A stretch of DNA of 64,000 nt from Orientallactaga sibirica (lineage: Eukaryota; Chordata; Mammalia; Rodentia; Dipodidae), in NCBI GenBank assembly GCA_036365145.1, contig JAEOAD010000199.1, forward strand, positions 50,004 to 114,003. The letters run 5' to 3'. Numbering within the stretch: position 1 is the stretch's first letter; each line of letters begins with the position of its first letter. The notes beneath the pieces are model-generated. The model worked only from the letters and a program-made list of their open reading frames with translations, had not been told where the DNA came from and did not search any database. The position numbers were made by a program, and so were the translations under genes. Below are positions 34,746 to 48,180 of the stretch, piece by piece.

Positions 34746-36401
34746 TTTAGTATATTAGCTTCATTTCTAACGTAGTTTGTTTAGAAAACAAACACCTTCA
34801 TTGCTGAAGACAGTACTGTGTGAAATAAGCTAGATCTATTCTCCCAATGAGTTGCCTTCTTATGAAGAGTCTTCAGTGCAGCAAGTTCAAACTCTCCTAG
34901 TTTGTGTTATCTAACAAGATGGACAACTTAGTAGATTAGCTTCATTTCAAACTAAGGTCGTTTGTTTAGAAAACAAACACCTTGATTGCCAAAGACTGTA
35001 CTGTGTGAAATAAGCTAGTTCTTTCTCGGAATGAGTTGCTTTCTATGAAGAGATGTCAGTGCAGCAAGATCAAACTTTGCTGGTTTGTGTAATCTAACAA
35101 GATGTCCAGCTTAGTAGGTTCACCACATTTCTAAAGTAGTTTGTTTAGAAAACAAACATCTTCATTGCAGAACACTGTACTCTGTGAAATAAGCCAGTTC
35201 TGTTCACAGAATGAGTTGCTTTCTTACGAAGAGACTTCAGTGCAGCAAGATCAAACTTTGCAACTTTGTGTGATCTAACAACATGTACAACTCAGAAGAT
35301 TAGCTTCATTTCTAAAGTAGTTTGATTAGAAAACAAACACCTTCATTACCGAACACTGTACAGTGTGAAATAACCTAGTTCTCTTTTTGGAATGAGTTGC
35401 TTTCTTATGAGGAGTCTTCAGTGCAGCAAGATCAAACTTTCCTAGTTTGTGTAGTCTAACAAGATGTAGAGCTTAGTAGATTAGCTTCATTACTAACGTA
35501 TTTTGATTAGAAAAAGCACCTTCATTGTCAAACTCTATACTGTGTGAAATAAGCTAGTTCTGTTCTCGAATGAGTTGCTTTCTTACGAAGAGACTTCAGC
35601 GCAGCAAGATCAAACTTTTGTGGTTTGTGTAATGTAACAAGATGAACAACTTGGTACATTAGCTTCATTTCTAACGTAGTTTGTTTAGAAAACAAACACC
35701 TTCATTGCCAAAGACTGTACTGTGTGAAATAAGCTAATTCTTTCTCGGAATGACTTGCTTTCTCATGAAGTTTCTTCACTGCAGAAAGATCAAACTTTGC
35801 AAGATTGTGTAATGTAACAAGATGAACAACTTGGTACATTAGCTTCATTTCTAACGTAGTTAATATAGCATACAAACACCTTCATTGCCGAAGACTGTAC
35901 TGTGTGAAATAAGCTAGTTCTGTTCTCAGAATGAGTTGCTTTCTTACGAAGAGTCTTCAGTGCAGCAAGATAAAACTTTGCTAGTTTGTGTAATGTAACA
36001 AGATGAACAACTTGGTACATTAGCTTCATTTCTAACGTAGTTTATTTAGAAAACAAACACCTTCATTGCCAAAGATTGTACTGTGTGAAATAAGCTAGTT
36101 CTGTTCTCAGAATGAGTTGCTTTCTTACGAAGAGTCTTCAGTGCAGCAAGATCAAACTTTGCTAGTTTGTGTACTCTAACAACATGTACAACTTCGTAGA
36201 TTAGCTTCATTTCTAACATAGTTTGTTTAGAAAACAAACACCTTCATTTGCGAAGGTTGTACTGTGTGAAATAAGCTAGTTCTGATCTGAGAATTAGTTG
36301 CTTTCTTATGAAGATTTTTCAGTGCAGCAAGATCAAACTTTGCTAGTTTGTGTAATGTAACAAGATGAACAACTTGGTACATTAGCTTCATTTCTAATGT
36401 A

Positions 36402-37525
36402 GTTTGTTTAGAAAACAAACACCTTCATTGCCAAAGACTGTACTGTGTGAAAAGCTAATTCTTTCTCAGAATGACTTGTGTAATCTCAGATTAGCTTCAT
36501 TTCTGAAGTTGTCTTCAGTGCAGCAAGATCAAACTTTTAGCTAGTTTTGTGTAATCTAACAAGATGAACAACTTGGTAGATTAGCTTCATTTCTAACGTA
36601 GTTTGTTTAGAAAACAAACACTTCTTCATTTAGTTCAAAGAGTCTTCAGTGCAGCAAGATACTAGTTTGTCTACTCTAACAAGATGAAATAAGCGTAGTT
36701 TGTTTAGAAAACAAACACCTTCATTTCTGTTCTGTTCAGAATGAGTTGCTTTCTTGAAGAGTCTTCAGTGCAGCAAGATCAAACTTTGCTAGTTTGTGTA
36801 ATGTAACAAGATGAACAACTTGGTGATTAGCTTCATTTCTAAGTAGTTTGTTTAGAAAACAAACACCTTCATTGCCAAAGACTGTACTTGTGAAATAAGC
36901 TAGTTCTGTTCAGGAAACAAGATGAAAGATCAAACAACTAGTTTGTGTAATCTAACAAGATGAACAACTTAGTAGTAGATTAGCTTCATTTCTAACGTAG
37001 TTTGTTTAGAAAACAAACACCTTCATTGCCAAACATTGTACTGTGTGAAATAAGCTAGTTCTGTTTGGAATGAGTTGCTTTCTTAGAAAAGTCTTCAGTG
37101 CAGCAAGATCAAACTTTGCTAGTTTGTGTAATTAACAAGATGAACAACTTGGTAGATTAGCTTCAGCGTAGTTTGTTTAGAAAACAAACACCTTCATTGC
37201 AAACACTTTGTACTGTGTGAAATAAGCTAGTTCTGTTCTCAGAATGAGTTGCTTTCTTACTGAAAGTCTTCAGTGCAGCAAGATCAAACTTTCTAGTTTT
37301 TCTAACAAGATGTACAACTTAGTAGATTAGCTTCATTTCTTTAGTTTGTTTAGAAAACAAACACCTTCATTGCCAAAGGTTGTACTGTGTGAAATAAGCT
37401 AGTTCTGATCTGAGAATTGGTTGCTTTCTTATGAAGATTTTTCAGTGCAGCAAGATCAAACTTTGCTAGTTTGTGTAATGTAACAAGATGAACAACTTGG
37501 TACATTACCTTCATTTCTAATGTAG
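36402..37525 (+). repeat. Run of irregular, shortened monomers
   Basis: Successive dyads start at 36402, 36601, 36698, 36846, 37000, 37171, 37344 and 37525, giving spacings of 199, 97, 148, 154, 171, 173 and 181. Elsewhere the spacing is nearly always 181. Many small deletions are scattered through each unit, yet what remains is close to consensus and the dyad is intact every time. This could be a low-quality consensus patch in the assembly or a local burst of deletion. Confidence 0.8.
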
Positions 37526-40500
37526 TTTGTTTAGAAAACAAAGACCTTCATTGCCAAAGACTGTACTGTGTGAAATAAGCTCATTGTTTCTCAGAATGAC
37601 TTGCTTTCTCATGAAGTTACTTCACGGCAGCAAGTTCAAACTTTCCTATTTTTTGTAATCAAACAAGATGAACAACTTGGTAGATTAGCTTTATTTCTAA
37701 GGTACATTGTTTAGAAAACAAACACCTTCATTGCTGAACATGGTACTGTGTGAAATAAGCTACTTCTGTCCTTTGAATGAGTTGCTTTCTTACGAAGCGT
37801 CTTCAGTGCAGCAAGATCAAACTTTGCTAGTTTGTCTACTCTAACAAGATGTACAACTTAGTAGATTACCTTCATTTCTAACGCAGTTTGTTTAGAAAAC
37901 AGACACCTTCATTGCCAATGGTTTTACTGTTCTTGGATGTGTTGCTTTCTTTCCAAGAGTCTTCAGTGCAGCAAGTTCAAGCTTTGCTAGTTTTTGTACT
38001 CTAACAAGATGTACAACTTAGTATATTAGCTTCATTTCTAACTTAGTTTGTTTAGAAAACAAACACCTTCATTGCCGAACACTGTACTGTGTGAAATAAG
38101 CTAGTTCTGTTCAGGAATGAGTTGCTTTCTTACGAACAGTCTTCAGTACACCTAGATCAAAGTTTGCGAGTTTGTGTAATCTAACACGATGAACAACTTG
38201 GTAGAGTTCCTTCATTTCTAACATAGTTTCTATAGAAAACAAACACCTTCATTGCCAACTTTGTACTGTCAGAAATAAGCTTGTTCTGTTCTAGGAATTA
38301 GTTGCTTTCTTACGAAGTGTCTTCAGTGCAGCAAGATCAAACTTTGCTAGTTTGTAAACTCTAACCAGATGTACAGCTTAGTAGATTAGCTTCATTTCTA
38401 ACGTAGTTTGTTTAGAAAACAAACACCTTCATTGCTCAACACTGTACTTTGTGAAATAATCTAGTGCTCTTCTCGGATTGAGTTGCTTTCTTAAGAAGTG
38501 TCTCAGTGCAGCAAGATCAAACTTTCCTAGTTTGTTTAATCTAACAAGATGAACGACTTGGTAGATTAGCTTCATTTCTAACGTAGTTTGTTTAGAACAC
38601 AAACACCTTCATTGCGGAACAGTGTACTGGGTGAAATGAGCTTGTTCTGTTCTTGGGTGAGTTGCTTTCTTACCAAGAGTCTTCAGTACAGTAAGATCAA
38701 ACTTTGCTAGTTTGTGTAATCTAACAGGATGAACAACTTGGTAGATTACCTTCATTTCTAACGTAGTTTGTTTAGAAAACTAACACCTTCATTGCCAATG
38801 ATTGTACTGTGTGAAATAAGTTAGTTTTGTTCTCAGAATGAGTTGCTTTCTTAGGAAGAGTCGTCAGTGCAGCAATATCAAAATTTGCTAGTTTGTGTAA
38901 TCTAACATTTTGAAGAACACGGCAGATTAGCTTCATTTCTAACGTAGTATGTTCAGAAAACAAACACCTTCATTGCCAAACACTGTACTGTGTGAAATGA
39001 GGTAGTTTTGTTGTCGGAATGAATTGCTTTCTTATGAAGAGACTTCAGTGCAGCAAGATCAAACCTCGCTAGTTTGTGTAGTCTAACAAGATGTAAAACT
39101 TAGTACATTAGCTTCCTTTTTAACGTAGTTTGTTTTGAAAACACACACCTTCATTGCTGAAGACTGTACTGTTCTACATAGTTCTGTTCTCAGGATGAGT
39201 TGCTTTCATAGAAAGAGTCTTCAGTGCAGCAAGATCAAACTTTGATAGTTTGTGTAATCTAACAAGATGAACAATTTAGTTGATTAGCTTCATTTCTAAC
39301 ATAGTTTTTTTTTACAAAACAAACACCTTCATTGCCTAAGACTGTACTATGTCAAATAGCTAGTTCTGTTCTAGGAATGAGTTGCTTTTTTACCAAGAGT
39401 CTTCAGTGCAGCAAGATCAAACTTTGCTAGGTTGTGTAATCTGAAAGGATGAACAACTTGGTAGATTCCCTTCATTTCCAACATAGTTTATTTAGAAAGC
39501 AAACACCTTCATTTGCGAAGATTGAACTGTGTCAAATAAGGTAGTTCCTTTCTCGGAATGTGTTGCTTTCTTACGAAGAGTCTTCAGTACAGCAATTTCA
39601 AACATTCCTAGTTTGTGTAATCAAACAAGATGAGCAACTTGGTAGATTAGCTTCATTTCTAACGTAGTTTGTTTAGAAAACAAACATCTTCATTGCCAAA
39701 CACTGTACTTTGTGAAATAAGCTAATTCTGTTCCCGGAATGAGTTGCTTTCTTACGAAGAGTCTTCAGTGCAGCAAATTCAAAATTCCCTAGTTTGTGTA
39801 ATCAAACAAGATGAACAATTTAGTAGATTACCTTATTTCTTTGGTAGTTTGTTTAGAACACAAACACCTTCATTGTCGAATACTGTACTGTGTGAAATAT
39901 GCTAGTTCTCTTCTGGGAATGAGATACTCTCTTACGAAGAGTATTCAGTACAGCAAGATCAAACTTTCCTTGTTTGTGTACGCTAACAAAATGTACAACT
40001 TAGTTGATTATCTTCATTTCTAACAAATTTTTTTTTTAGAAAACAAACACTTTCATTGCCAAAGGTTGTACTTTGTGAAATAAGCTAGTTCTGTTCTCGG
40101 AATGAGTTGCTTTCTTACGAAGAGTCTTCAGTGAAGCAAGAACAAACCTTCCTCGTTTGTGTAATCTAAGAAGATGAACAAGTTGGTAGATTAGCTTCAT
40201 TTCTAACGTACTTTATGGAGAAAACAAACACCTTCATTTGCAAAGATTGTATGGTGTGAAATAAGCTAGTTCTTTTCTCGGAATGAGTTGCTTTCTTACG
40301 AAGAGACTTCAGTGCACCAATTTCAAACTTTCCTAGTTTGTGTAATCAAAAACGATGAACAACTGGGTAGATTAGCTTTATTTCTAACGTAGTTTGTTTA
40401 GAAAACAAACTCCTTCATTGCCGAAGATTGTCCTGTGTGAAATAAGCTAGTTCTGTGTTCGGAATGAGTTGCTTTCTTACGAAGAGTCTTCAGTGCAGCA

Positions 40501-40816
40501 AGTTCACACTTTGCTGGTTTTTGTACTCTAACAAGATTACAACTTAATATATTAGCTTCATTTATAATGTAGTTTGATTAGAAAACAAACACCTTCATTG
40601 CCGAACACTGTACTGTGTGAAATAAGCTAGTTCTGTTCTCGGAATGAGTTGCTTTCTTACGAAGAGTCTTCAGTGCAGCAAGATCAAACTTTGCTAGTTT
40701 GTGAACTCTAACAAGATGTACAACTTAGTAGACTAGCTTCATTTCTAACATAGTTTGTTTAGAAAACAAACACCTTCATTTCCGAACACTGTAGTTTGTG
40801 AAATAACCTAGTTCTG

Positions 40817-42352
40817 TTCTCGGAATGAGTTGCTTTCTTATGAAGAGTCTTCAGTGCAGCAAGATAAAACTTTCCTCATTTGTGTAATCTAACAAGAAGT
40901 ACAACCTCGTAGATTCTCCACATTTCTAAAGTAGTTTGCTTAGAAAACAAACATCTTCATTGCTGAACACTGTACTGTTTGAAATAAGCTAGTTCTGTTC
41001 TCGGAATGATTTGATTTCTTACGAAGAGTCTTCAGTGCAGCAAGATCAAACTTTGCTAGTTAGTGTAATCTAACAAGTTGAACAACTTGGTAGATTAGCT
41101 TCATTTCTAACATAGTTTGTTTTGAAAACAAACACCTTCATTGCCAAAGACTGTACTGTGTCAAATAAGCTAGTCCTGTTCTCGGAATGAGTTGCTTTCT
41201 TATGAAGAGTCTTCAGTGCAGCCAGGTCAAACTTTCCTAGTTTGTGTAATCTACCAAGATGTACAACTTTGTAGATTCTCCACATTTCTAAAGTAGTTTG
41301 TTTAGAAAACAAACATCTTCATTGCCGAACACTGTACTCTGTGAAATAAGCTAGTTCTGTTCTCTGAGAGAGTTGCTTTCTTATGAAGAGTCTTCAGTGA
41401 GGCAAGATCAAACTTTCCTAGTTTGTTCAATCTAACAGGATGAACAACTTAGTAGATTAACTTCATTTCTAACTTAGTTTGTTTAGAATACAAACACATT
41501 CATTGCCTAAGACAGTACTGTGTGAAATAACCTAGTTATGGTCTCAGAATGAGTTGCTTTCTTACGACTAGTCTTCAGTGCAGCCAGATCAATCTTTGCT
41601 AGTTTGCTTAATCTAACAAGATGAACAACTTGGTAGATTAGATTCATTTCTAACGTAGTTTGTTTAGAAAACAAATACCTTCATTGCCGAACACTGTACT
41701 GTGTGACATAAGCAAGTTCTCTTCTTGGAATGAGTTGCTTTCTTACGAAGAGTCTTCTGTGCAGCAAGATCAAACTTTGCTAGTTTGTGTAATCTGAAAA
41801 CTTATACAACTTAGTATGTTAGCTTCATTTCTAACGTAGTTTGTTTTGAAAAAGAACATCTTCATTGACAAACAGTGTACTGTGTGTAATAAGCTAGTTC
41901 TCTTCTTTGAATTAGTTGCTTTCTTACGAAGAGTCTTCAGTGCAGCAAGATCAACCTTTGGTAGTGTGTGTAATGTAAGAAGATGAACAACTTGGTACAT
42001 TAGCTTCATTTCTAATGTAGTTTGTTTAGAAAACAAACACCTTCATTGCCAAATACTGTAATCTGTGAAATAAGCTAGTTGTGCTCTTGGAATGAGATGC
42101 TTTCTTACGATGTTTCTTCAGTGCAGCAAGATGAAACATTGATAGTTTGTGTAATCAAACAAGATGAACAACTTGGTAGATGAGCTTCAATTCTACCGTA
42201 CTTTGTTTTGAAAACAAACACCATGATTACCAAAGACTGTACAGTGTGAAGTAAGCTAGTTCTGTTCTTGGAATAAGTTGCTTTCTTAAGAATAGTTTTC
42301 AGTGCAGCACGATCAAACATTGCTAGTTTGTGTAATCTAACAAGATGTACAA
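40817..42352 (+). repeat. Segmental duplication, partner at 33210-34745
   Basis: Second copy of the 1.5-kb segment, 7607 bases downstream of the first. Both ends are abrupt: on the left the two differ before TTCTGTTCTCGG, on the right after CAATTTAGTA. Confidence 0.85.
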
Positions 42353-42520
42353 TTTAGTAGATTAGCTTTATTTCTAACGTAGTTTGTTTAGAACACAAAC
42401 ACCTTCATTTCTGAACACTGTACTGTGTGAAATATGCTAGTTCTGTTCTCGGAATGAGTTGCTGTCTTACGAAGCGTCTTCAGTGCAGCAAGAACAAACT
42501 TTCCCAGTTTGTCTAATCTA

Positions 42521-44295
42521 ACAAGATGTTCAACTTAGTAGATTAGCTTCATTTCTAACGTAGTCTCTTTTGAAAACAAACACCTTCATTGCCTAAGACT
42601 GTACTGTGTCAAATACCTAAATCTGTTTTCGGAATGAGTTGCTTTCTTACGAAGAGTCTTCAGTGCAGCAAGATCAAACGTTCCTTCTTTGTGTAATCTA
42701 ACAAGATGTACAACTTGGTTGATTAGTTTCGTAGCTAATGTAGTTTGTTTAGAAAACAAATACATTCATTGCCGAAGATTGTACTGTGTGAAATAAGGTA
42801 GTTCTGTTCTCGGAATGAGTTGCTTTCTTATGAAGAGTCTTCATTGCAGCATGTTGAAACTTTGCTAGTTTGTGTAATAATACAAGATGAACAATTTAGT
42901 AGATTAGCTTCACTTCTAACGTAGTTTGTTTAGAAAACAACCACGTTCATTGCCAAAGATTGTACTCTGTGAAATAAGCTAGTTCTGTTATCGGAATGTG
43001 TTGCTTTCTTATGAAGAGTCTTCAGTGCAGCAAGATCAAACTTTGGCAGTTTTTCAAATCTAACAGGTTGAACAACTTGGTAGATTAGCTTCATTTCTAA
43101 TGTAGTTTGTTTACAAAACAAAAACCTTCATTGCCAAAGATTGAACTGTGTGAAATAAGCTAGTTCTGTTCTCAGAAGGAGTAGCTTTCTTGTGAAGAGT
43201 CTTCAGTGCAGTAAGATCAAACTTTACTAGTTTGTCTAATCAAACAAGATGAAGAAGTTGGTAGATTAGGTTCATTTCTAATGTAGTTTGTTTAGAAAAC
43301 AAACACCTTCATTGCCAAACACTGTACTGTGTGAAATAAGCTAGTTCTGTTCTTGGAAAGAGTTGCTTTCTCCCAAAGAGTCTTCAGTGCAGGAAGATCA
43401 AACTTTCCTAGTTTGTGTAATCTGACAAGATAAACAACTTGGTAGATTAGCTTCATTTGCAACGTAGTTTGTTTCGAAAACAAACTCCTTCATTTCCAAA
43501 GATTGTACTGTGTCAAATAAGCTAGTTCTGTTCTCGGAAGCAGTTGTTTCTTATGATGAGTTTTCAGTGCAGGAAGATCAAACCTTACTAGTTTGTGTAA
43601 ACTAACAAGATGAACAACTTAGTAGATTAGCTTTGTTTCTAAAGTAGTTTCTTTTGAAAACAAACACCTTCATTGCTGAAGACTGTGCTGGGACAAATAA
43701 GCTACTTCTGTTCTCGGAATGAGTTGCTTTTAAATCACGAAGAATCTTCAGTGCAGCAAGTTCAATCTTTCTTAGTTTGTGTAACCAAACACGACGAACA
43801 ACTTAGTAAATTAGCTTCATTTCTAACTTAGTTTGTTTAGAAAACAAACACCTTTATTGCCGAACACTGTACTTTGTGAAATAAGCTAGTTCTGTTCTTG
43901 GAATGAGTTGCTTTCTTACGAAGAGTCTTCAGTGCAGCAAGATCAAACTTTGCCAGTTTGTGTAATCTAACAAGATGTATAACTTAGTAGATTAGCTTCA
44001 TTTCTCACGGGGTTTGTTTAGAAAACAAACACCTTCATTACCGAACACTGTACTCTGTGAAATAAGCTAGTTCTGTGCTCAGAATGAGTTGCTTTTTTAT
44101 GAATAGTTTTCAGTGCAGCAAGATCATCCTTTCTAGTTTGTGTAATCTCACAAGATGAGCAAGTTGGTAGATTAGCTTCATTTCTAACGTAGATTGTTCT
44201 GAAATCAAACACCTTCATGGCCGAAGATTGTACTGTGTGAAATAAGCTAGTTCTGTTTTCGGAATGAGTTGCTTTCTTACGAAGAGTCTTCAGTG
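42521..44295 (+). repeat. Segmental duplication, partner at 44871-46641
   Basis: About 1.77 kb, nearly ten monomers, repeated at an offset of 2350 falling to 2346, i.e. 13 monomers. Shared private variants include GATGTTCAACTTAG, GTAGTCTCTTTTGAAAAC, GATTAGTTTCGTAGC, AGCATGTTGAAAC and TTTCTCCCAAAGAG. Differences are few, for example AAAAACC versus AAAACC and TTTTAAATCACG versus TTTCGTACG. It is the least diverged repeat pair I saw in the window. Confidence 0.9.
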
Positions 44296-44870
44296 CAGCA
44301 AGATCAATCTTTGCTAGTTTGTACACTATAACAAGATGTACAACGTAGTAGATTAGCTTCATTTCTAACGTAGTTTGTTTAGAAAACAAACACCTTCATT
44401 GCCAAATACAGTACTGTGTGAAGTAAGCTAGTTCTGTCCTTGGAATGAGTTGCTTTCTTATGAAGAGTCTTCAGTGCAGCAAGTTCAAACTTCCCTATTT
44501 TGTACAATCAAACAAGATGAATAACTTAGTAGATGTGCTTCATATCTAACGTAGTTGTTTACAAAACAAACACCGTCATTACTGAACACTGTACTGTGTG
44601 AAATAAGCTAGTTCTGTTCTGGGAATTAGTAGCTTTCTCACGAAGTCTTCAGTGCAGCAAAATCAAACTTTGCTAGTTTGTGTACTCTAATAAGATGTAC
44701 AGCTTAGTAGATTAGCTTCATTTCTAACTTAGTTTGTTTAGAAAACTAACACCTTCATTGCCGAACACTGTATTGTGTGAAATAAGCTAGTTCTGTTCTC
44801 TGAATTAGTTGCTTAATTATGAAGAGTCTTCAGTACAGCAAGATAAAACTTTCCTAGTTTGTGTAATCTA

Positions 44871-46641
44871 ACAAGATGTTCAACTTAGTAGATTAGCTTC
44901 ATTTCTAACGTAGTCTCTTTTGAAAACAAACACCTTCATTGCCTAAGACTGTACTGTGTCAAATACCTAAATCTGTTTTCGGAATGAGTTGCTTTCTTAC
45001 GAAGAGTCTTCAGTGCAGCAAGATCAAACGTTCCTTCTTTGTGTAATCTAACAAGATGTACAACTTGGTTGATTAGTTTCGTAGCTAATGTAGTTTGTTT
45101 AGAAAACAAATACATTCATTGCCGAAGATTGTACTGTGTGAAATAAGGTAGTTCTGTTCTCGGAATGAGTTGCTTTCTTATGAAGAGTCTTCATTGCAGC
45201 ATGTTGAAACTTTGCTAGTTTGTGTAATAATACAAGATGAACAATTTAGTAGATTAGCTTCACTTCTAACGTAGTTTGTTTAGAAAACAACCACGTTCAT
45301 TGCCAAAGATTGTACTCTGTGAAATAAGCTAGTTCTGTTATCGGAATGTGTTGCTTTCTTATGAAGAGTCTTCAGTGCAGCAAGATCAAACTTTGGCAGT
45401 TTTTCAAATCTAACAGGTTGAACAACTTGGTAGATTAGCTTCATTTCTAATGTAGTTTGTTTACAAAACAAAACCTTCATTGCCAAAGATTGAACTGTGT
45501 GAAATAAGCTAGTTCTGTTCTCAGAAGGAGTAGCTTTCTTGTGAAGAGTCTTCAGTGCAGTAAGATCAAACTTTGCTAGTTTGTCTAATCAAACAAGATG
45601 AAGAAGTTGGTAGATTAGGTTCATTTCTAATGTAGTTTGTTTAGAAAACAAACACCTTCATTGCCAAACACTGTACTGTGTGAAATAAGCTAGTTCTGTT
45701 CTTGGAAAGAGTTGCTTTCTCCCAAAGAGTCTTCAGTGCAGGAAGATCAAACTTTCCTAGTTTGTGTAATCTGACAAGATAAACAACTTGGTAGATTAGC
45801 TTCATTTGCAACGTAGTTTGTTTCGAAAACAAACTCCTTCATTTCCAAAGATTGTACTGTGTCAAATAAGCTAGTTCTGTTCTCGGAAGCAGTTGTTTCT
45901 TATGATGAGTTTTCAGTGCAGGAAGATCAAACCTTACTAGTTTGTGTAAACTAACAAGATGAACAACTTAGTAGATTAGCTTTGTTTCTAAAGTAGTTTC
46001 TTTTGAAAACAAACACCTTCATTGCTGAAGACTGTGCTGGGACAAATAAGCTACTTCTGTTCTCGGAATGAGTTGCTTTCGTACGAAGAATCTTCAGTGC
46101 AGCAAGTTCAATCTTTCTTAGTTTGTGTAACCAAACACGACGAACAACTTAGTAAATTAGCTTCATTTCTAACTTAGTTTGTTTAGAAAACAAACACCTT
46201 TATTGCCGAACACTGTACTTTGTGAAATAAGCTAGTTCTGTTCTTGGAATGAGTTGCTTTCTTACGAAGAGTCTTCAGTGCAGCAAGATCAAACTTTGCC
46301 AGTTTGTGTAATCTAACAAGATGTATAACTTAGTAGATTAGCTTCATTTCTCACGGGGTTTGTTTAGAAAACAAACACCTTCATTACCGAACACTGTACT
46401 CTGTGAAATAAGCTAGTTCTGTGCTCAGAATGAGTTGCTTTTTTATGAATAGTTTTCAGTGCAGCAAGATCATCCTTTCTAGTTTGTGTAATCTCACAAG
46501 ATGAGCAACTTGGTAGATTAGCTTCATTTCTAACGTAGATTGTTCTGAAATCAAACACCTTCATGGCCGAAGATTGTACTGTGTGAAATAAGCTAGTTCT
46601 GTTTTCGGAATGAGTTGCTTTCTTACGAAGAGTCTTCAGTG
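44871..46641 (+). repeat. Segmental duplication, partner at 42521-44295
   Basis: Second copy of the ten-monomer segment. A weaker third partial copy of its CAAACTCCTTCATTTC to GTAGTTTCTTTTGAAAAC part follows at about 46730-46975, roughly five monomers (905 bases) downstream of its equivalent near 45820. Confidence 0.88.
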
Positions 46642-48180
46642 TAGCAAGTTCAAACTTTCCTATGTTGTGTAATCAAAAAAGATGAACAACTTAGTAGATT
46701 ACCTTCATTTCCTACGTAGTTTGTTTAGAAAACAAACTCCTTCATTTCAGAAGATTGTACTGTGTCAAATAAGCTAGTTCTGTTCTCAGAACTAGTTGCT
46801 TTCTTATGAAGAGTTTTCAGTGCAGAAAGATCAAACTTTACTAGTTTGTGTAATCTAACAAGATGAACAACTTAGTAGATTAGCTTTGTTTCTAAAGTAG
46901 TTTCTTTTGAAAACAAACACCTTCATTGCTGAAGACTGTGTTGGGTCAAATAAGCTACTTCTGTGATAGGAATGAGTTGCTTTCTTACGAAGAGTCTTCA
47001 GTGCAGCAAGACAAAACTTTCCTAGTTTCTGTAGTCTAACGAGATGTACAGCTTAGTAGATTAGCTTAGTTTCTAACGTAGTCTGTTTTGAAAACAAACA
47101 CCTTTATTACCGAAGACTGTACTGTGTCAAATAAGCTAGTTCTGCTCTCCGAAAGAGTTGCTTTCTTATGAAGATTCTTCAGTGCAGTAAGATCAAACTT
47201 TGCTAGTTTGTGTAATCTAACAAGATGAACAACTTGCTAGATTAGCTTCATTTCTATCATAGTTTGTTTACAAAACACACACCTTCAGTGCCGAAGATTG
47301 TTCTCTTTGAAATAAGCTAGTTCTGGTCTCAGAATGAGTTGTTTTCTTACGAAGAGTCTTCAGTGCAGCAAGTTCAAACTTTCCTAGTTTGTATAATCGA
47401 ATAAGATGAACCACTTAGTAGATTAGCTTCATTTCTAATGTACTTTGTTTAGAAAACAAGCACCTTCGTTACCGAAGATTGTAGTTTGTGAAATAAGCTA
47501 GTTCTGTTCTCAAAATGAGTTGCTTTCTTACGAAGAGTCTTGACTGCAGCAAGTTCAAACTTTCCTGGTTTGTGTAATCAAACAAGATGAACAACTTAGA
47601 GGATTACGTTCATTTCTAACGTAGTTTGTTTAGAACACAAACACCTTCATTGCCGAACACTGTACTGTGTGAAATAAGTCAGTTCTGTTCTCGGAATGAG
47701 TTGCTTTCTTACGAAGAGCCTTCAGTGCAGCAAAATCAAACTTTGCTAGTTTGTGTACTCTCACATGATGTACAACTTAGTAGATTAGCTTCATTTCTAA
47801 CTTAGTTTGTTTTCATAACAAACACCTTCATTGCCTAAGACTGTACTCTGTCAAATAGCTAGTTCTGTTCTCCGAATGAGTTGCTTTCTTATGAAGAGTC
47901 TTCAGTGCACCAAGTTCAAACTTTCCTAGTTTGTGTAATCAAAGAAGATGCACAACTTAGTAGATTAGCTTCGTTTCAGAAGTAGTTTGTTTAGAACACA
48001 AACACCTTCATTGCCGAAGACTGTGCTGTGTCAAATAAGCTAGTTCTATTCTAGGAATGAGTTGCTTTCTTAGGAAGAATCTTCAGTGCAGCAAGATCAA
48101 ACTTTGCTAGTTTGTCTAATGTACGAGGATGAACAACTTGGTAGATTAGCTTCATTGCTAACATAATTTGTGTAATTAGT

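Noticed and set aside
44018..44389. 123-codon minus-strand frame spanning two monomers
   Set aside because: It is a chance read-through of two adjacent monomer frames lacking a stop; the duplicated copy at 46.36 kb does not keep the full length.
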